A stretch of 64,000 bases of DNA from Dyadobacter subterraneus (GCF_015221875.1 NZ_JACYGY010000001.1:2232001-2296000), one strand, 5' to 3'. Counted from the first letter of the stretch, positions 16,950 through 26,266 are shown. Translations and numbers: made by a program. Notes: generated by a model from the letters alone, not told the origin.

Positions 16950-17926
16950 TGCTCTTTGTATTTTAAGGCGAATTCTTTCGCAAAATCTTTAATTTTCACC
17001 CTGCCAAAAATGGCTGGTCTGCTTTTGAAGTAATCCTCAAACAAACTGCCATCATGCATCGCAACATTCATTTCTGTAAATTCTTTGGCGATTTTTTCTG
17101 ATGCCCCTATTTTTTTGAATGCGTCGCTCATTTGTTTGTCGCTAATAAGCACCCATTTTAAGTACGGCTTTCCGATGGCGTTACCCAAAACAGAGGCTAT
17201 TTCCTGACATGTGAGTTCTTCACTGGCAACATACCTCACTTTTCTCCCTTTTTGTTGAGTGTTAATTTCCTCTGCAATGGTGGTTGCAATATCATTGGGA
17301 GACACCCAAGCGATTTTGTCGGTTGCTCCATAATTCGACAATATAATTCCGGAATATCCTTTCACAAGACCTTTGAGACCATAATGTTTAAGGTAGAACA
17401 ATTTCCCGATAATACCTTCCAAAAAACCTTTGCCCTTAACCATATCCATAAAGGCATACAAATTATAATCGAAAGATCCTGGCCGAAGATGAGTAACAGA
17501 TATGTCTGGAGAAAGTCGTTTAAAAACACTTTCTGCAATATAGTGAAAAACCAATACCCCGACCCCAGTCTGTTTTTCTGCACCTACACTGCTCAGATGA
17601 ATTACTTTTTTTATACCAGCTTTTTGAATTGCCTGAAGATAATTTGTACTAATATTTAATGCCTGTTCTCGATAATCAAGATTCTGATCTCCGAAAAAGT
17701 TAAAGGGTGGGATCATACAGTAGGCAGCATCATGACCTTCAAAAGTTTTAGTTAGAAAAATATCATCCTCTACCTCGCCAATGGCAGCCCATGCTCCCAA
17801 CTGCTCTATTTCTGCTTTCCTTGCGGGCGAACTGCTGATTACAGTAACGTGATGTCCTTGTTTTATCAATTGCACCACAAGCGGCTTACTGATATTCCCT
17901 AATGAACCTGTCACAACTATTTTCAT
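16946..17926 (-). CDS. NmrA-like NAD(P)-binding protein
   Basis: A 326-residue short-chain dehydrogenase relative of the NmrA/atypical SDR type. Its Rossmann start is MKIVVTGSLGNISKPLVVQL (GxxxxxS variant), with the nucleotide-binding strand VTVISSSPARK. The active-site Tyr-x-x-x-Lys is not obvious, as expected for NmrA-like proteins that bind but often do not reduce. It is the first gene of the operon with DUF2147 and AraC. The substrate is unknown; quinone or flavin-linked roles are known in the family. Confidence 0.85.
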   Translation of the reverse strand: MKIVVTGSLGNISKPLVVQLIKQGHHVTVISSSPARKAEIEQLGAWAAIGEVEDDIFLTKTFEGHDAAYCMIPPFNFFGDQNLDYREQALNISTNYLQAIQKAGIKKVIHLSSVGAEKQTGVGVLVFHYIAESVFKRLSPDISVTHLRPGSFDYNLYAFMDMVKGKGFLEGIIGKLFYLKHYGLKGLVKGYSGIILSNYGATDKIAWVSPNDIATTIAEEINTQQKGRKVRYVASEELTCQEIASVLGNAIGKPYLKWVLISDKQMSDAFKKIGASEKIAKEFTEMNVAMHDGSLFEDYFKSRPAIFGRVKIKDFAKEFALKYKEQ

Positions 17927-18357
17927 ATTATTTTACCATTTAGTTTTGACGCAAAGTTCAGTCAACTAAATGCCTCTTACGTGTTCAAATCCACTTTTCT
18001 TGTGTTCAAAAACATGCTATTATACTTCGTTTATAAATCGATTAAATAACGATGTCATGATTTTGTGAATGAGAGGACTAATAAGGCCTGTATAGAAATT
18101 ATGCAATATAAAAAAGGTAAAATGAAAAAGTATTGTATGAGATTGACATAGCAAGTAAGAGGGTTTTGTCTCAAAAAACGAAGAATTTTAACTAATGCTG
18201 AATTACTATTTCCAATTTGTGTGAATCTAACGGCTCCGGAAATCAGGAACCACTATGCTGAGCAGAAAAAATGACACTACATGATACGGTTCTGAGACCA
18301 CTTCTCGATAAGTCAGAAATTGCATATGTGTACGGCCTGGATATTTCGGAGAAGTTG
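17927..18357. other. Gene-free stretch left of the mobile-element pile
   Basis: No convincing coding frame on either strand. Stops occur in all frames and there is no recognised protein piece. It probably contains the promoter of the NmrA operon next to 17926. From about 18357 the sequence becomes the terminal repeat of the ISL3 remnant. Confidence 0.4.
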
Positions 18358-18802
18358 GGTTCTTCGTCAATTTTGGTGAATTAATTTGCGAGTACCATTG
18401 TCTTTAAAAGGTCAAATCCAGCCCTACCGTAAATTTCTCTTTTAATGGTTTTAAGTTTATTTACTTGTCCTTCAACTTGACCGTTACTGATACTCGATAT
18501 GACGGCCTGATTCACAGCTTCATAATCCAGGAGTATTCCTTTTGCAAACGTTTTCAGGCTTGAATCTGACTTTATCGCTCGTTCAATCCATTTTTGTAGA
18601 CTTCCGGGTTCTTTTGCATGAAATAACTTTTTGAATTGACTTTCAAGTTCTGATGCTTCACTTATGATACTGGATGAGCTGTATAAAAAATCAAGAAATT
18701 CTTTGTCTGTGACGTTTAGTTTATGCACGTTAGAAAGAGCCATAAAGGACAATTTTGTAATTGACCAAATTTTAATGTCAGGCAGTGGAATTGCAATAAT
18801 AA
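18357..18802 (-). mobile_element. ISL3 family element, 3' remnant with transposase C terminus
   Basis: The coding part (stop at 18381) ends with the ISL3 signature SNGQVEGQVNKLKTIKREIYGRAGF (read as NGQVEGQVNKLK plus KREIYGRAGF). An ISL3-like terminal sequence GGGTTCTTCGTCAATTTTGG lies just downstream at about 18357. The frame stays open upstream to about 18800 (DIKIWSITKLSFMALSN), where it meets the end of the IS3 element. The N-terminal part of the transposase was not found on the far side of the IS3 pile, so it is lost. The element is inactive. Confidence 0.75.
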
Positions 18803-18805
18803 TGA

Positions 18806-19788
18806 GGACAAAATGTTAAGCCGCAATTTTCTGCATTTTTTAAGTTCTTCAAATTCGTTGGGTGACATATATCCCAAGGCAGAATGAAGCCTTTTTTATT
18901 GTACCGCAGCGGCCGCCGCCAGGTTTCAATATATTCAAATACTATCACTGCCGCTTGCTGCTAATTGACAAACTTATTTTAATAACACATTCTACTCTTA
19001 AAGTTTGGAATCGGCCGATGCGAAAGCTCTCTGCAACAACATTATCCCAACAATTTCCTTTACGACGCCAGGTGGCCCTGTCGTGCTTCTAATTACAAGT
19101 GGATTTTTATCAAGTAAACTTTTGAATTCATTGCATGAATACTGAATCCCCTGGTCAGTGCGATGGAAAATTAACTCAGATGTTATAGTTCTATTTTTCT
19201 GAGCCATTTTTCACGCACGTATCACAGTAGCAATAGCTTTCATTGTTGAACTTAGTGACCATCCAATTACTTTCCTGTCAGCCAAATCTAGTACTGTAGT
19301 GAGATATAGCCAGCCTTGGGTTGTGTTAATGTAGGTGATGTCAGATACCCACGCAGTCGCTATTTTATCCACTTTGAATTGCCTGTTGAGCTTATTTCCG
19401 CATCCAGATACTTATGCTCAGAATTTGTTGTGATACGGAATTTCCTTTTAACGATACTCCTTATTTTTGCTTTCCTCATCAGTCTGGCAACCCTTAGACA
19501 AGAAACTTTTACATCCAATTTGTACAATTCCTGTGTGATCCTGGGACTTCCGTATGTTTACTTACTTATACCATGAATAACCCTGATTTTCTCAGTAAGA
19601 ATCTGGTTTTCAATGGCTGTATTCGATAACTCGTTGCTCAACCAAATATAAAGCCTACTCCTGCTTACCTCAAATACCGTGCACCTTTTCGCAATCGAAA
19701 ATAATTTTCTGTTATTCTTTATGTACCCGAATATTTGCCATCGCTCCTGGAGAAAATGCCGGGAATCGCATGCCGACAGCCTTTTTTT
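18806..19788 (-). pseudogene. IS3 transposase orfB, degraded
   Basis: Minus-strand pieces in shifting frames rebuild an IS3 DDE transposase. The orfA/orfB overlap tail reads IFSRSDGKYSG. The HTH_21 segment is NNRKLFSIAKRCTVFEVSRS with RLYIWLSN. Further pieces are SPRITQELYKLDVKVSCLRV, the first catalytic Asp in AWVSDITYINTTQGWLYL, LDLADRKVIGWSLSSTMKA, and the second Asp in HRTDQGIQYSCNEF. The end SALGYMSPNEFEELKK comes with a GC-rich insertion near 18905. Several stops and frameshifts are present, so the gene is inactive. Confidence 0.85.
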
Positions 19789-21002
19789 GTACAACCGGAT
19801 TTAAAGCATTGAAAAAGAATGTTTTACAATTAATTTTTCCAGTTCCTCTTTCGTCAATTGAAGAGCATGTAATCTTTTATCAAGATGTTTCAACTTGATC
19901 GTTCTTTGCTTTTCAATATTTTTTTCAACCTCAGTCTTTCTATATGGTTCGGCCTTGATAATCATGTTCCAAATTATGACTGCAAGCTTTCTCGCAGTAG
20001 CCGTAATAGCTGCAAGTCAGCCTTTTTTGAAAGCAACGCGTTTGAAGAATGGCGTTAGTTCGTGATCTTTCTGATTGCCGATTGAATTGGCTGCTTATCC
20101 CAATGCTTTGGCAATATAATTTTTTCCGGAAGGCATTCAGTTACCAATCAATTTGCCCACGCTGATTTTATATTTGTTACAAGACCAAGCCAGCATGAGA
20201 AGCTTTTGGCCGTCGGAAACTTGTGTATGTCGTGACCCATATTTGTCAAAATACACAAAACCGCATTGTAGCTAATTCAGATATAGCGAACAAGTCAGTT
20301 TGGAAGTACTGATAGGAAAGATGTGACAAGTTGAAAGATGGGGCATGGTTATTTGCCCTTTCTTACTGCTTTTCAACTGCTTCTGCTCTTCCATGGATAT
20401 TTCAACGGAAGGAGCATATTTAATAAGAAAAGTTTCGATCACCTGATCGCACTCTTTAAGTTTGAGTTCATATAGTTGATAAAAATCCAGACAGGCCCTT
20501 AATTCAAAGAGTAATTCCTCTCGCCACCAACCATGCAATGCATCAGCAATTTCTTGACGGGATTTCTTTACACGGACACTAATCTGGGCAGCTAAGTATT
20601 CGGGCTCTCGATTTCCAGCCAATATTGCATCAATAACAGCCATCCCGGATTGTCCTGTAATATCATTAAGTACAACGTCCAGCCGGATATTCATCAACCG
20701 AAGACATTTCTGCATCTTGTTGCTGTAAAGGGCTGACTGCTGAACCAGATGAAGACGATGGTAATAATAGCTGCGTAGCTGCTGAAATGTATCACTCAAA
20801 AGTAAACTACCTTACAAAAGTCCCAGCGCATGCAGTTTTGGAATCCACTTGCAGTCGATCACATCGGTCTTACGACCCTTCACATTTTTGGTTTGGTTAC
20901 CGCCAACCAACAATACCTCAAAACCGGCTTTCTGTAAAGCATTGAACAAAGTTTGCCAATAGTCGGATAGGTCAGGAGCATCACTGCTCCTTTCCCTCCT
21001 CA

Positions 21003-21036
21003 GAACCGGACTTGTGCATTACTACACATCCGGCTC
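21003..21036 (-). ncRNA. Group II intron domain V
   Basis: A 34-nt hairpin on the minus strand with the pairing GAGCCGGA/TCCGGTTC and an upper stem GTGT-type/GCAC. It contains the near-invariant AGC triad at positions 2-4. It is the catalytic core of the ribozyme and lies 14 bp after the stop codon of the RT gene. Confidence 0.88.
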
Positions 21037-21050
21037 AAGCAAATGACTAA

Positions 21051-22751
21051 CTACGTTGGCTTTAACTCGTTGCTGCTGGCAGTGTGATGTTTCGAGTGAA
21101 TTTGTTGGTGGCAATTGACATGCAACAATCTCAGATTACTGTACGCGTCAGTTCCTCCGAGGCTTTTTGGTTTCACATGGTGTACATGCAGTTGTTCTTC
21201 GTTAAAAAGCGATGTTTTGCAAACCGGACACAGATAGTTCTGACTTTTTGCAATCCTTTGCTTGCTTGGCACCAGTTCGGTGAAGGCTTTCGCTTTCTGA
21301 CGATCCCTCCAATAGATTGTCATGCCTGGATCATCCGGACATGCAAAGCCTTGCACTAATCTATGTCGTTCAATTTTAAACCAGGAGAACTTTAACAAGT
21401 GCATTCCTGTCTTTTTATCTCCGAACACCCAATAGTCCTGGCGGTCAAGATTTAATCTGCCCCAGTATTTTGCTTGTTTCCATGCATAGTTCTTCTCTGG
21501 ATGCATTCTTCTGACATACCGCACCTGTCGCGTGAACATCCACATGTCCAATTTTCCAAATATTTCTTTGGACACTCCGGTGCGAAAGTAATTAGCCCAT
21601 CCCCTGATAATCGGGTTAAGTTTTCTTATGATTATTTCCATGCCTTGTGATTTCATGGACATCCATTCTTCCTTTAAACGGTCCCTGATTTTAAGGATGG
21701 ATTTTCTGCTGGGTTTGATCAGGGTTTTAAATCCTGTTCGTGAGTTCTTGACTGGGTAAATACATATATTAAACCCAAGAAAATCAAATCCTTCCGTCAG
21801 ATGTCTGATGCGTGTTTTTTCCTGCGAAAGCTCAAGCCCTCTTTCTTTTAACCATTGTTGTAATAAGACTACTGTCTGCAGAGCGTCTTTCTCTGTTGCA
21901 CAAAAGACAACAAAGTCATCAGCATATCTGACAACTTTGCGCTCCCCATAGGTCCGTGTTCCTTCCCGGTTATATTTCATACCTATAACTTCTTCCATTC
22001 CATGCAGGGCAATATTGGCCAGCAATGGTGAGCAGCATCCTCCTTGTGGAGTACCTTTTTCTGTTGAGAAGAAAACGTTCCCTTCCATGTATCCTGCCTT
22101 CAACCATTGTTTGATCAATGCTTTGCCAGGAAAGTTTATGATCCTTTCTATCAGAAAGTTATGATCAATGTTATCGAAAGCACCCTTGATGTCGGCATCA
22201 ATTACCCATTGTTTTAGGGAATTCGGCCGTGCATAACGGTAAATTCTTTCAATTGCGTCGTGACAACCTCTGCCAGGCCGGAAGCCGTAGCTGCTGGATT
22301 CAAATTTTGATTCCCATTCCGGCTCCAGTGCATTGACTATCATGGTCTGAAGGCATCTTTCTTTGATCACAGGAATACCTAAGGGCCTGTATTTCCCATT
22401 GGCTTTAGGGATGTAGATTCGCCGTGCAGGCTTAGCTTTCCAAGGCTGATGTGATAACAGGTCATCTACCATTTTTCCACGTTCAATAGCAGTTTTTACA
22501 ATAGCCTTATCAACTCCGGGAGTGTTCTTGCCAACATTCACTTGTGTCACTTTGCGGACGCTCACTACGATATTAGCATAGCTGCGAAGCATTAATTTTT
22601 GCAATGAGCGCAACTTTTTATAGTTGCCTTCCTTAGCAGCCCTAAAGATGCGGCCTCTTAAATTTTTAAGCACACGAAATACGCTGCGCCAATTTATGGC
22701 ATGCCATTGTGTTGCTCCATTGTGTCCGTTTACCAGGTTTTCGCCTTGCAT
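21051..22751 (-). CDS. Group II intron reverse transcriptase/maturase with HNH endonuclease
   Basis: A 566-residue intron-encoded protein, apparently intact. Residues about 110-280 hold the RT fingers and palm with PLGIPVIKERCLQ, SSYGFRPGRGCHDAI, DIKGAFDNIDH, GTPQGGCCSPLLANI and the catalytic YADD (276-279). Next comes the maturase (X) domain with NPIIRGWANYFR. The C-terminal HNH endonuclease is at about 500-555 (CPVCKTSLFNEEQLHVHHVK ... NLRLLHVNCHQQIH). It helps the intron RNA fold and drives retrohoming into DNA. It is the only undamaged protein gene in the mobile-element pile, implying that the intron arrived most recently. Confidence 0.96.
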   Translation of the reverse strand: MQGENLVNGHNGATQWHAINWRSVFRVLKNLRGRIFRAAKEGNYKKLRSLQKLMLRSYANIVVSVRKVTQVNVGKNTPGVDKAIVKTAIERGKMVDDLLSHQPWKAKPARRIYIPKANGKYRPLGIPVIKERCLQTMIVNALEPEWESKFESSSYGFRPGRGCHDAIERIYRYARPNSLKQWVIDADIKGAFDNIDHNFLIERIINFPGKALIKQWLKAGYMEGNVFFSTEKGTPQGGCCSPLLANIALHGMEEVIGMKYNREGTRTYGERKVVRYADDFVVFCATEKDALQTVVLLQQWLKERGLELSQEKTRIRHLTEGFDFLGFNICIYPVKNSRTGFKTLIKPSRKSILKIRDRLKEEWMSMKSQGMEIIIRKLNPIIRGWANYFRTGVSKEIFGKLDMWMFTRQVRYVRRMHPEKNYAWKQAKYWGRLNLDRQDYWVFGDKKTGMHLLKFSWFKIERHRLVQGFACPDDPGMTIYWRDRQKAKAFTELVPSKQRIAKSQNYLCPVCKTSLFNEEQLHVHHVKPKSLGGTDAYSNLRLLHVNCHQQIHSKHHTASSNELKPT

Positions 22752-23533
22752 CTAACTTGTCACTTCGTTCAAATTTAATTACTCATTCTTTGGGTCATTC
22801 ACCAGACCCGCGTCTGCACCTTTTCAGGTTGAGTATTGCCCTATCCGGCAGGTTATTGATTCCCTTTGCCTTTCGGCGTACCGGCTTTCGCTTTTCGGGT
22901 CTTCCTGTTCCCACTGAGGAATTCCGTCTTTCCTCACGGTAAGACCTACCATAATTATGGACCTCATTGGGGTTACCACGTTCCACACGTTTGAGATGCG
23001 ACTGGTTAGGGTGCCTCTTTTACCACGGGGATTAGGGTGCTTGCCATCCGTCGGAACCACCGAATGTTCCTATATATCCCATCATTACCGTATCAATCCT
23101 TGTTTTCGGTAACCAGAGCATGACGCGGCCTCATCAGAGGTTCATTTTCATTCACCCTTCCAGTCTTCCCCTTGCCCGGTTCGACTAAAGGATTTAGCCT
23201 TGCCTTAGGCTTTATCCTCATGCAACAGACCCCATCGTTACCAATGACGCCCCTTTGGATTGGAGATAGGTTTGAGCACTAACCCAATGGATTTTATCCA
23301 TACTCAATACGTGCAACTTCGTGTCGCACACTTCCGGTGCTCTCCATAGCGATAGTAGTAATACCATGGGTGCGCAGATGGGTGATTAAGTTCTGATGGT
23401 CTGTGGTGTAAACGCCAAATTCACGAACATTATCTTTGTTTTGGTCAATAGCCACCAAGTGACTCCGTGAACCAACATCAATTCCCGCAGCGTGGGGATA
23501 AATGATTTTGAATGGTATTTCCTGTGATCCCAT

Positions 23534-23788
23534 AAACAGTTTTTGGTTAATGACTTCTGGGAGCGTACGCGGTTCGTTAAGATTTTTCTGTACGGGATTC
23601 TATAAAGATCACCAGGCTATTCAACAAATACCCTTGAAAGGGCAAGGTACGCTCCGGCCCAGATTTTAGGAAGGACTCAAAGTACCAGTAAAGGCGGGAG
23701 GCTTGGTTCAGAAAAATACATTAAGGTATTTATTCGAGCCGAACTTAAGTTGTTCTGGCTATTCAACAGCCAATATGCTGTACACGGA
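23534..23788 (-). other. IS110 left-end noncoding region (place of a possible bridge RNA)
   Basis: This is the gene-free stretch between the IS110 boundary and the transposase start. In IS110-group elements the region upstream of the recombinase gene encodes the bridge RNA that specifies target and donor. Short complementary segments exist, but I could not fold it reliably. The assignment rests on position and on what is known of the family. Confidence 0.35.
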
Positions 23789-24051
23789 TTTTAGGATATC
23801 GCGTTCGAGTTGGGTTTCGCGAAGTTTTTCCTTAAACGAGCTAATTATTGTTCCTTGTCGCTCAAAATTACCTTTCCATTGCAGGGAAAACTGCCATTCT
23901 GTTTTGCGGAGAACTCTCTAAGCCACCGGTATAGCATCGCTGGTGGAATGTCCAATTCTTTTGCCAATGCACCAAGATCTGTGCGGCTATTGCTCAGTTC
24001 AACACTCATCAGTTTGAACTCCTTATCAAATACTCTTCTTTCTCCAGGCAT
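23789..24051 (-). pseudogene. IS3 orfA, cut by IS110 and carrying a stop
   Basis: From ATG 24051 it encodes the helix-turn-helix part of an IS3 orfA (RRVFDKEFKLMSVELSNSRT, LAKELDIPPAMLYRWLREFS, FPCNGKVILSDKEQ). A TAA follows at 23842-23844 where relatives have Glu. After a frameshift the leucine-zipper-like LRETQLERDILK continues to 23789, where the IS110 element begins. The continuation (KKAVG...) is on the other side of the IS110. Confidence 0.85.
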
Positions 24052-24256
24052 AATGTTAAGTTATAAAAGTTTCACTTAACTTCCTGTCCATATAAAGGTA
24101 GCATGCGCAAAACTTCAAATACTTAGCCCGGAATTTGTCTGAATTTTCTATTGAGTAAATGCTGCTAACGAAGACTTTCATTCGTTTTATTTAAATCCCT
24201 TTGTATTAGGTGAAAGAAATATTGACGATTCCCTTTATCGCACTTTAAATCATACT

Positions 24257-24295
24257 AACCCCGGTACCTGTCGTTTTCTTAACAGAACCGGGGTT
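24257..24295. terminator. Hairpin, probable terminator
   Basis: AACCCCGGT (24257-24265) and ACCGGGGTT (24287-24295) pair perfectly, with further CTGT/ACAG pairing inside the loop. It lies about 50 bp past the end of the minus-strand DoxX gene, so it may terminate that operon, though no long T-run follows. Confidence 0.5.
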
Positions 24296-24345
24296 GTGAA
24301 CTTATTATTCCCAAGTAGTTACAGGGGCAGCTTTGTCGGAAAGAA

Positions 24346-24687
24346 TCATTGCTTTTCAAGAACTCCGGATACTGGAACACCGGTGAACAAAGATGGATCT
24401 CGCAAAAAAGCGGGAATCCAGATCAATGTCAAAGGAACTGCAGGATTGAGCATGGATCCATGATGGGACAATTCAGTCGCCATCGCCCCTGCGAAATATC
24501 TACACAGAAGAATAAAGCCTAAGCGCAGTGTCTTTGGGAAAACAAACAATAAGATGAAGCTCATTTCCATCAATCCCAGTACTGTTGCCGATTTGGGTAA
24601 GTTAAATTTGACCAGACCGTCAACCGACCATGGCAGGTGTATGGCCTTCATAAGGCCGCTCAGACCGACCATCACGGTAGTTAGCAC
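24346..24687 (-). CDS. DoxX-like membrane protein
   Basis: A small protein with four hydrophobic segments of the DoxX/DoxD type (VMVGLSGLMKAI, LGLMEMSFILLFVFP, ILLCRYFAGAMATELSHHG, AVPLTLIWIPAFL). The called start at 24687 is a GTG. The frame extends upstream with family-like sequence (KKILTVSLTV) to stop codons near 24748 but holds no ATG there. Either GTG is used or the original start has been lost. It is downstream of a SnoaL gene in an HxlR-associated cluster; a similar DoxX gene is paired with an SDR and an HxlR at 62268. Confidence 0.72.
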   Translation of the reverse strand: MLTTVMVGLSGLMKAIHLPWSVDGLVKFNLPKSATVLGLMEMSFILLFVFPKTLRLGFILLCRYFAGAMATELSHHGSMLNPAVPLTLIWIPAFLRDPSLFTGVPVSGVLEKQ

Positions 24688-24745
24688 CGTAAGTGAAACG
24701 GTGAGGATTTTTTTAGCTTTCCTGGCGTATTTTTATCTGGGATTA

Positions 24746-25186
24746 TTAACTATTAAACGGCCTGGCTTCTACGATCGTAAAGTGAGCAGTACGCTGCTTA
24801 ATCAGCCATTTTTCACCTTGGAAGACATACTGGTCATCGTATCTGACACTGTAGTCGGTAATGTTATCTTTTCCGTCAGCTTCCCGGACCATCTTGATCT
24901 GTGTGAAGGAAATACCCGTAGCGGTACGTCCGTCTATCTGGACAGTATGCTGCCCATTTAAAGTGAAGTAGGTTTTTACCTGAGTAGAATGTTCATCAAA
25001 ATCTCTCTCCATGTTTTCTCTGCCTTCAACATCGACCACCAAGGCATTTCCCATATATACTTTGTATTGAAGATCATCAGTGAACAGATCCATTAGCTGA
25101 GAGATCTTTTTTTCATCACCTAAATAAGCATAGGCATCGATTAGATTGCGTAATTCTTCCTTGTCTTTTAAAATTTGCTGTGACAT
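24746..25186 (-). CDS. SnoaL-like nuclear transport factor 2 family protein
   Basis: A 146-residue cytoplasmic protein of the SnoaL/NTF2 fold (LRNLIDAYAYLGDEKKISQL, MDLFTDDLQYKVYMG, RENMERDFDEHSTQVKTYF, YDDQYVFQGEKWLIKQRTAH). Such proteins act as isomerases, hydratases or dehydratases, or bind hydrophobic ligands; the pattern here does not settle which. It lies between the unknown gene at 25264 and the DoxX gene on the same strand, suggesting one operon under the divergent HxlR regulator. Confidence 0.85.
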   Translation of the reverse strand: MSQQILKDKEELRNLIDAYAYLGDEKKISQLMDLFTDDLQYKVYMGNALVVDVEGRENMERDFDEHSTQVKTYFTLNGQHTVQIDGRTATGISFTQIKMVREADGKDNITDYSVRYDDQYVFQGEKWLIKQRTAHFTIVEARPFNS

Positions 25187-25263
25187 GACCTTTTTGTTTA
25201 GTAGGACAATTGATAATTAAATAATGTGCGCAGGCCATTGTAGAGGTATCTTTTTTCAAGTAC

Positions 25264-25779
25264 TTACAATATTGGCTTAGCTTCAAAAACCTGGTAAGCC
25301 TGCAGATTCCGGTAAGTGAGTCCATAATGAGTATCCCATTGATCCAAGTCTGTTTCAATGAGCGTGAGCTTGACGTTCTTTTGCCCGGCAAGTTGCCCAA
25401 GTATTCCAATGCCAAAGGCTGTAATCTGCTCTGTCCAGGCGGCAAGGGCTGTGAAGTCCGGATATTTAAGCCGGTAAGCTTCAAGAAAGGCTTCCCGATT
25501 TTCAGAAAGGATACGGTTGTATTCTTTTGAATTTATCACATAGTCTGTAAAATCGGAGTAGTCAAAATCAGTTCTTCTCAACACCAGTATCTGTGAACGC
25601 AGCATTGGCATGGGTTCTACCACACCACTGATTAGCGCTGTACCGATAGTCCTTATCACCGTAAAGGGATAGACGCCTGTCGAGGGCATCGAAAGATAAA
25701 TATCCTGTAACATCGTTTCTATTAACTGATTGAATTCCCAATCGCTTGGTTGCTGATTTTGTGAATCTGCTCTTTTCAT
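25264..25779 (-). CDS. Hypothetical protein, divergent from an HxlR regulator
   Basis: A 171-residue soluble protein with no signal peptide and no recognised domain. Visible features are a hydrophobic centre (YPFTVIRTIGTALISGVVEP), an acidic-aromatic stretch (TDFDYSDFTDYVINSKEYN) and a C-terminal part ending in VFEAKPIL. It starts 100 bp from the HxlR gene on the opposite strand and is first in the likely operon with the SnoaL and DoxX genes. A role in the same stress response is inferred from context only. Confidence 0.6.
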   Translation of the reverse strand: MKRADSQNQQPSDWEFNQLIETMLQDIYLSMPSTGVYPFTVIRTIGTALISGVVEPMPMLRSQILVLRRTDFDYSDFTDYVINSKEYNRILSENREAFLEAYRLKYPDFTALAAWTEQITAFGIGILGQLAGQKNVKLTLIETDLDQWDTHYGLTYRNLQAYQVFEAKPIL

Positions 25780-25879
25780 AAATGCTGTATGAATTTGTTG
25801 AGAGCAAAATTATAGTATATTTGATTACATTTTATTACTTGTTACTAATAGGTTACCAGCTTATTATATCGTACTACTT

Positions 25880-26266
25880 ATGAAAAAAATAGAAGAGGGC
25901 CAGGGAAACAATAAAGCATTCACCGAAGAATGCAATGTGATTTTGAATGCCGTAGGTGATGCCATGTATGCCATTGGTGGTAAATGGAAGCTGCGGATCA
26001 TCATATCCATTGCCCGTGGGAACAAGCGTTTTAGTGAATTACAAAGGCAAATTGCCGGTATATCAGGCCGCGTGCTGTCGGCCGAATTGAAAGAACTGGA
26101 AGCAAACGGTTTTGTGCTTAAAAAAGTGGCGGTCGGCTTCCCGGTGCTGATTGAGTATGAGTTGACCCCATACAGCCAGACGCTGGAAAAGGTAGTAGAG
26201 TCGCTGGTTGATTGGGGAAAGCAGCACAGGGAGAAGATCAAGAGGGAGTTTGCCGAGGATAAATAA
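25880..26266 (+). CDS. HxlR family transcriptional regulator
   Basis: A 128-residue winged-helix regulator with the HxlR core IGGKWKLRIIISIARGNKRF, SELQRQIAGISGRVLSAELK and a wing FPVLIEYELTPYSQTLEKVV. Cys24 lies just before the DNA-binding core, in the place used for redox sensing by some members. Its promoter region (25780-25879), shared with the divergent operon, contains repeated GTTAC elements (TTGTTACTAATAGGTTACC). Downstream on the same strand are SDR and AraC pseudogenes. Confidence 0.93.
   Translation: MKKIEEGQGNNKAFTEECNVILNAVGDAMYAIGGKWKLRIIISIARGNKRFSELQRQIAGISGRVLSAELKELEANGFVLKKVAVGFPVLIEYELTPYSQTLEKVVESLVDWGKQHREKIKREFAEDK

Larger units (their letters stand above)
20962..23329 (-). 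ncRNA. Complete group II intron inside the IS110 transposase gene
   Basis: The 5' end reads GTGCGACACG on the minus strand from 23329, matching GUGYG. The 3' end reads CCTATCCGAC, ending at 20962 (AY-type end), and removal restores the transposase frame exactly. Domain V is at 21003-21036, a 34-base hairpin beginning GAGCC and ending GGTTC with the AGC catalytic triplet. Domain VI follows at about 20966-21002. Domain IV carries the intron-encoded protein gene. All hallmarks are present, so the ribozyme may be functional even though its host gene is dead. Confidence 0.92.
19801..23533 (-). pseudogene. IS110 transposase, split by a group II intron and decayed
   Basis: Exon 1 (23533-23330) holds the RuvC-like N terminus with the first acidic residues (AAGIDVGSRSHLVAID; TTIAMESTGS). 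Exon 2 starts at 20961 with YWQTLFNALQKAGFEVLLVG, GRKTDVIDCKWIPKLHALGL. The join ESTGS-YWQ is exact, so the intron insertion is clean. Exon 2 then meets a TAA at 20812-20814 inside LGLL-stop-GSLLLSDTFQQLR. The middle domain continues to 20272 (IRLDVVLNDITGQSGMAVID, RVKKSRQEIADALHGWWREE). The C-terminal part to 19801 has more stops (ISVGKLIG; ATARKLAVIIWNMI). It could not make an active transposase even after splicing. Confidence 0.88.
19789..23788 (-). mobile_element. IS110 family element carrying a group II intron
   Basis: It is bounded by the two halves of the IS3: the right limit after the codons for ILK at about 23788, the left limit before the AAAAAAGGCTG of orfB at about 19788. It holds a DEDD transposase gene on the minus strand and, upstream of it, about 255 bp without a gene (23534-23788). 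Without the 2368-bp intron it is about 1.63 kb, a normal IS110 size. There are no terminal inverted repeats, as expected for the family. Confidence 0.75.
18803..24092 (-). mobile_element. IS3 family element interrupted by an IS110 element
   Basis: The outer ends carry an imperfect inverted repeat. GGACAAAATGTTAAG (18806-18820) faces the complement of 24075-24089 (GGACAGGAAGTTAAG), 12 of 15 matching. Between them are orfA (right) and orfB (left), both on the minus strand and both damaged. The IS110 element sits precisely between the orfA codons for ERDILK and the codons for KKAVG that normally follow them. No clear target duplication is visible at the ends. Confidence 0.75.

Noticed and set aside
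18862..19576. Plus-strand open frames over the IS3 remnant
   Set aside because: They are antisense shadows of the decayed orfB, whose DDE motifs are clear on the minus strand.
22709..23060. Open frames within the 5' part of the group II intron
   Set aside because: This is structured ribozyme sequence (domains I-IV); the frames show no family resemblance and lie before the RT gene.
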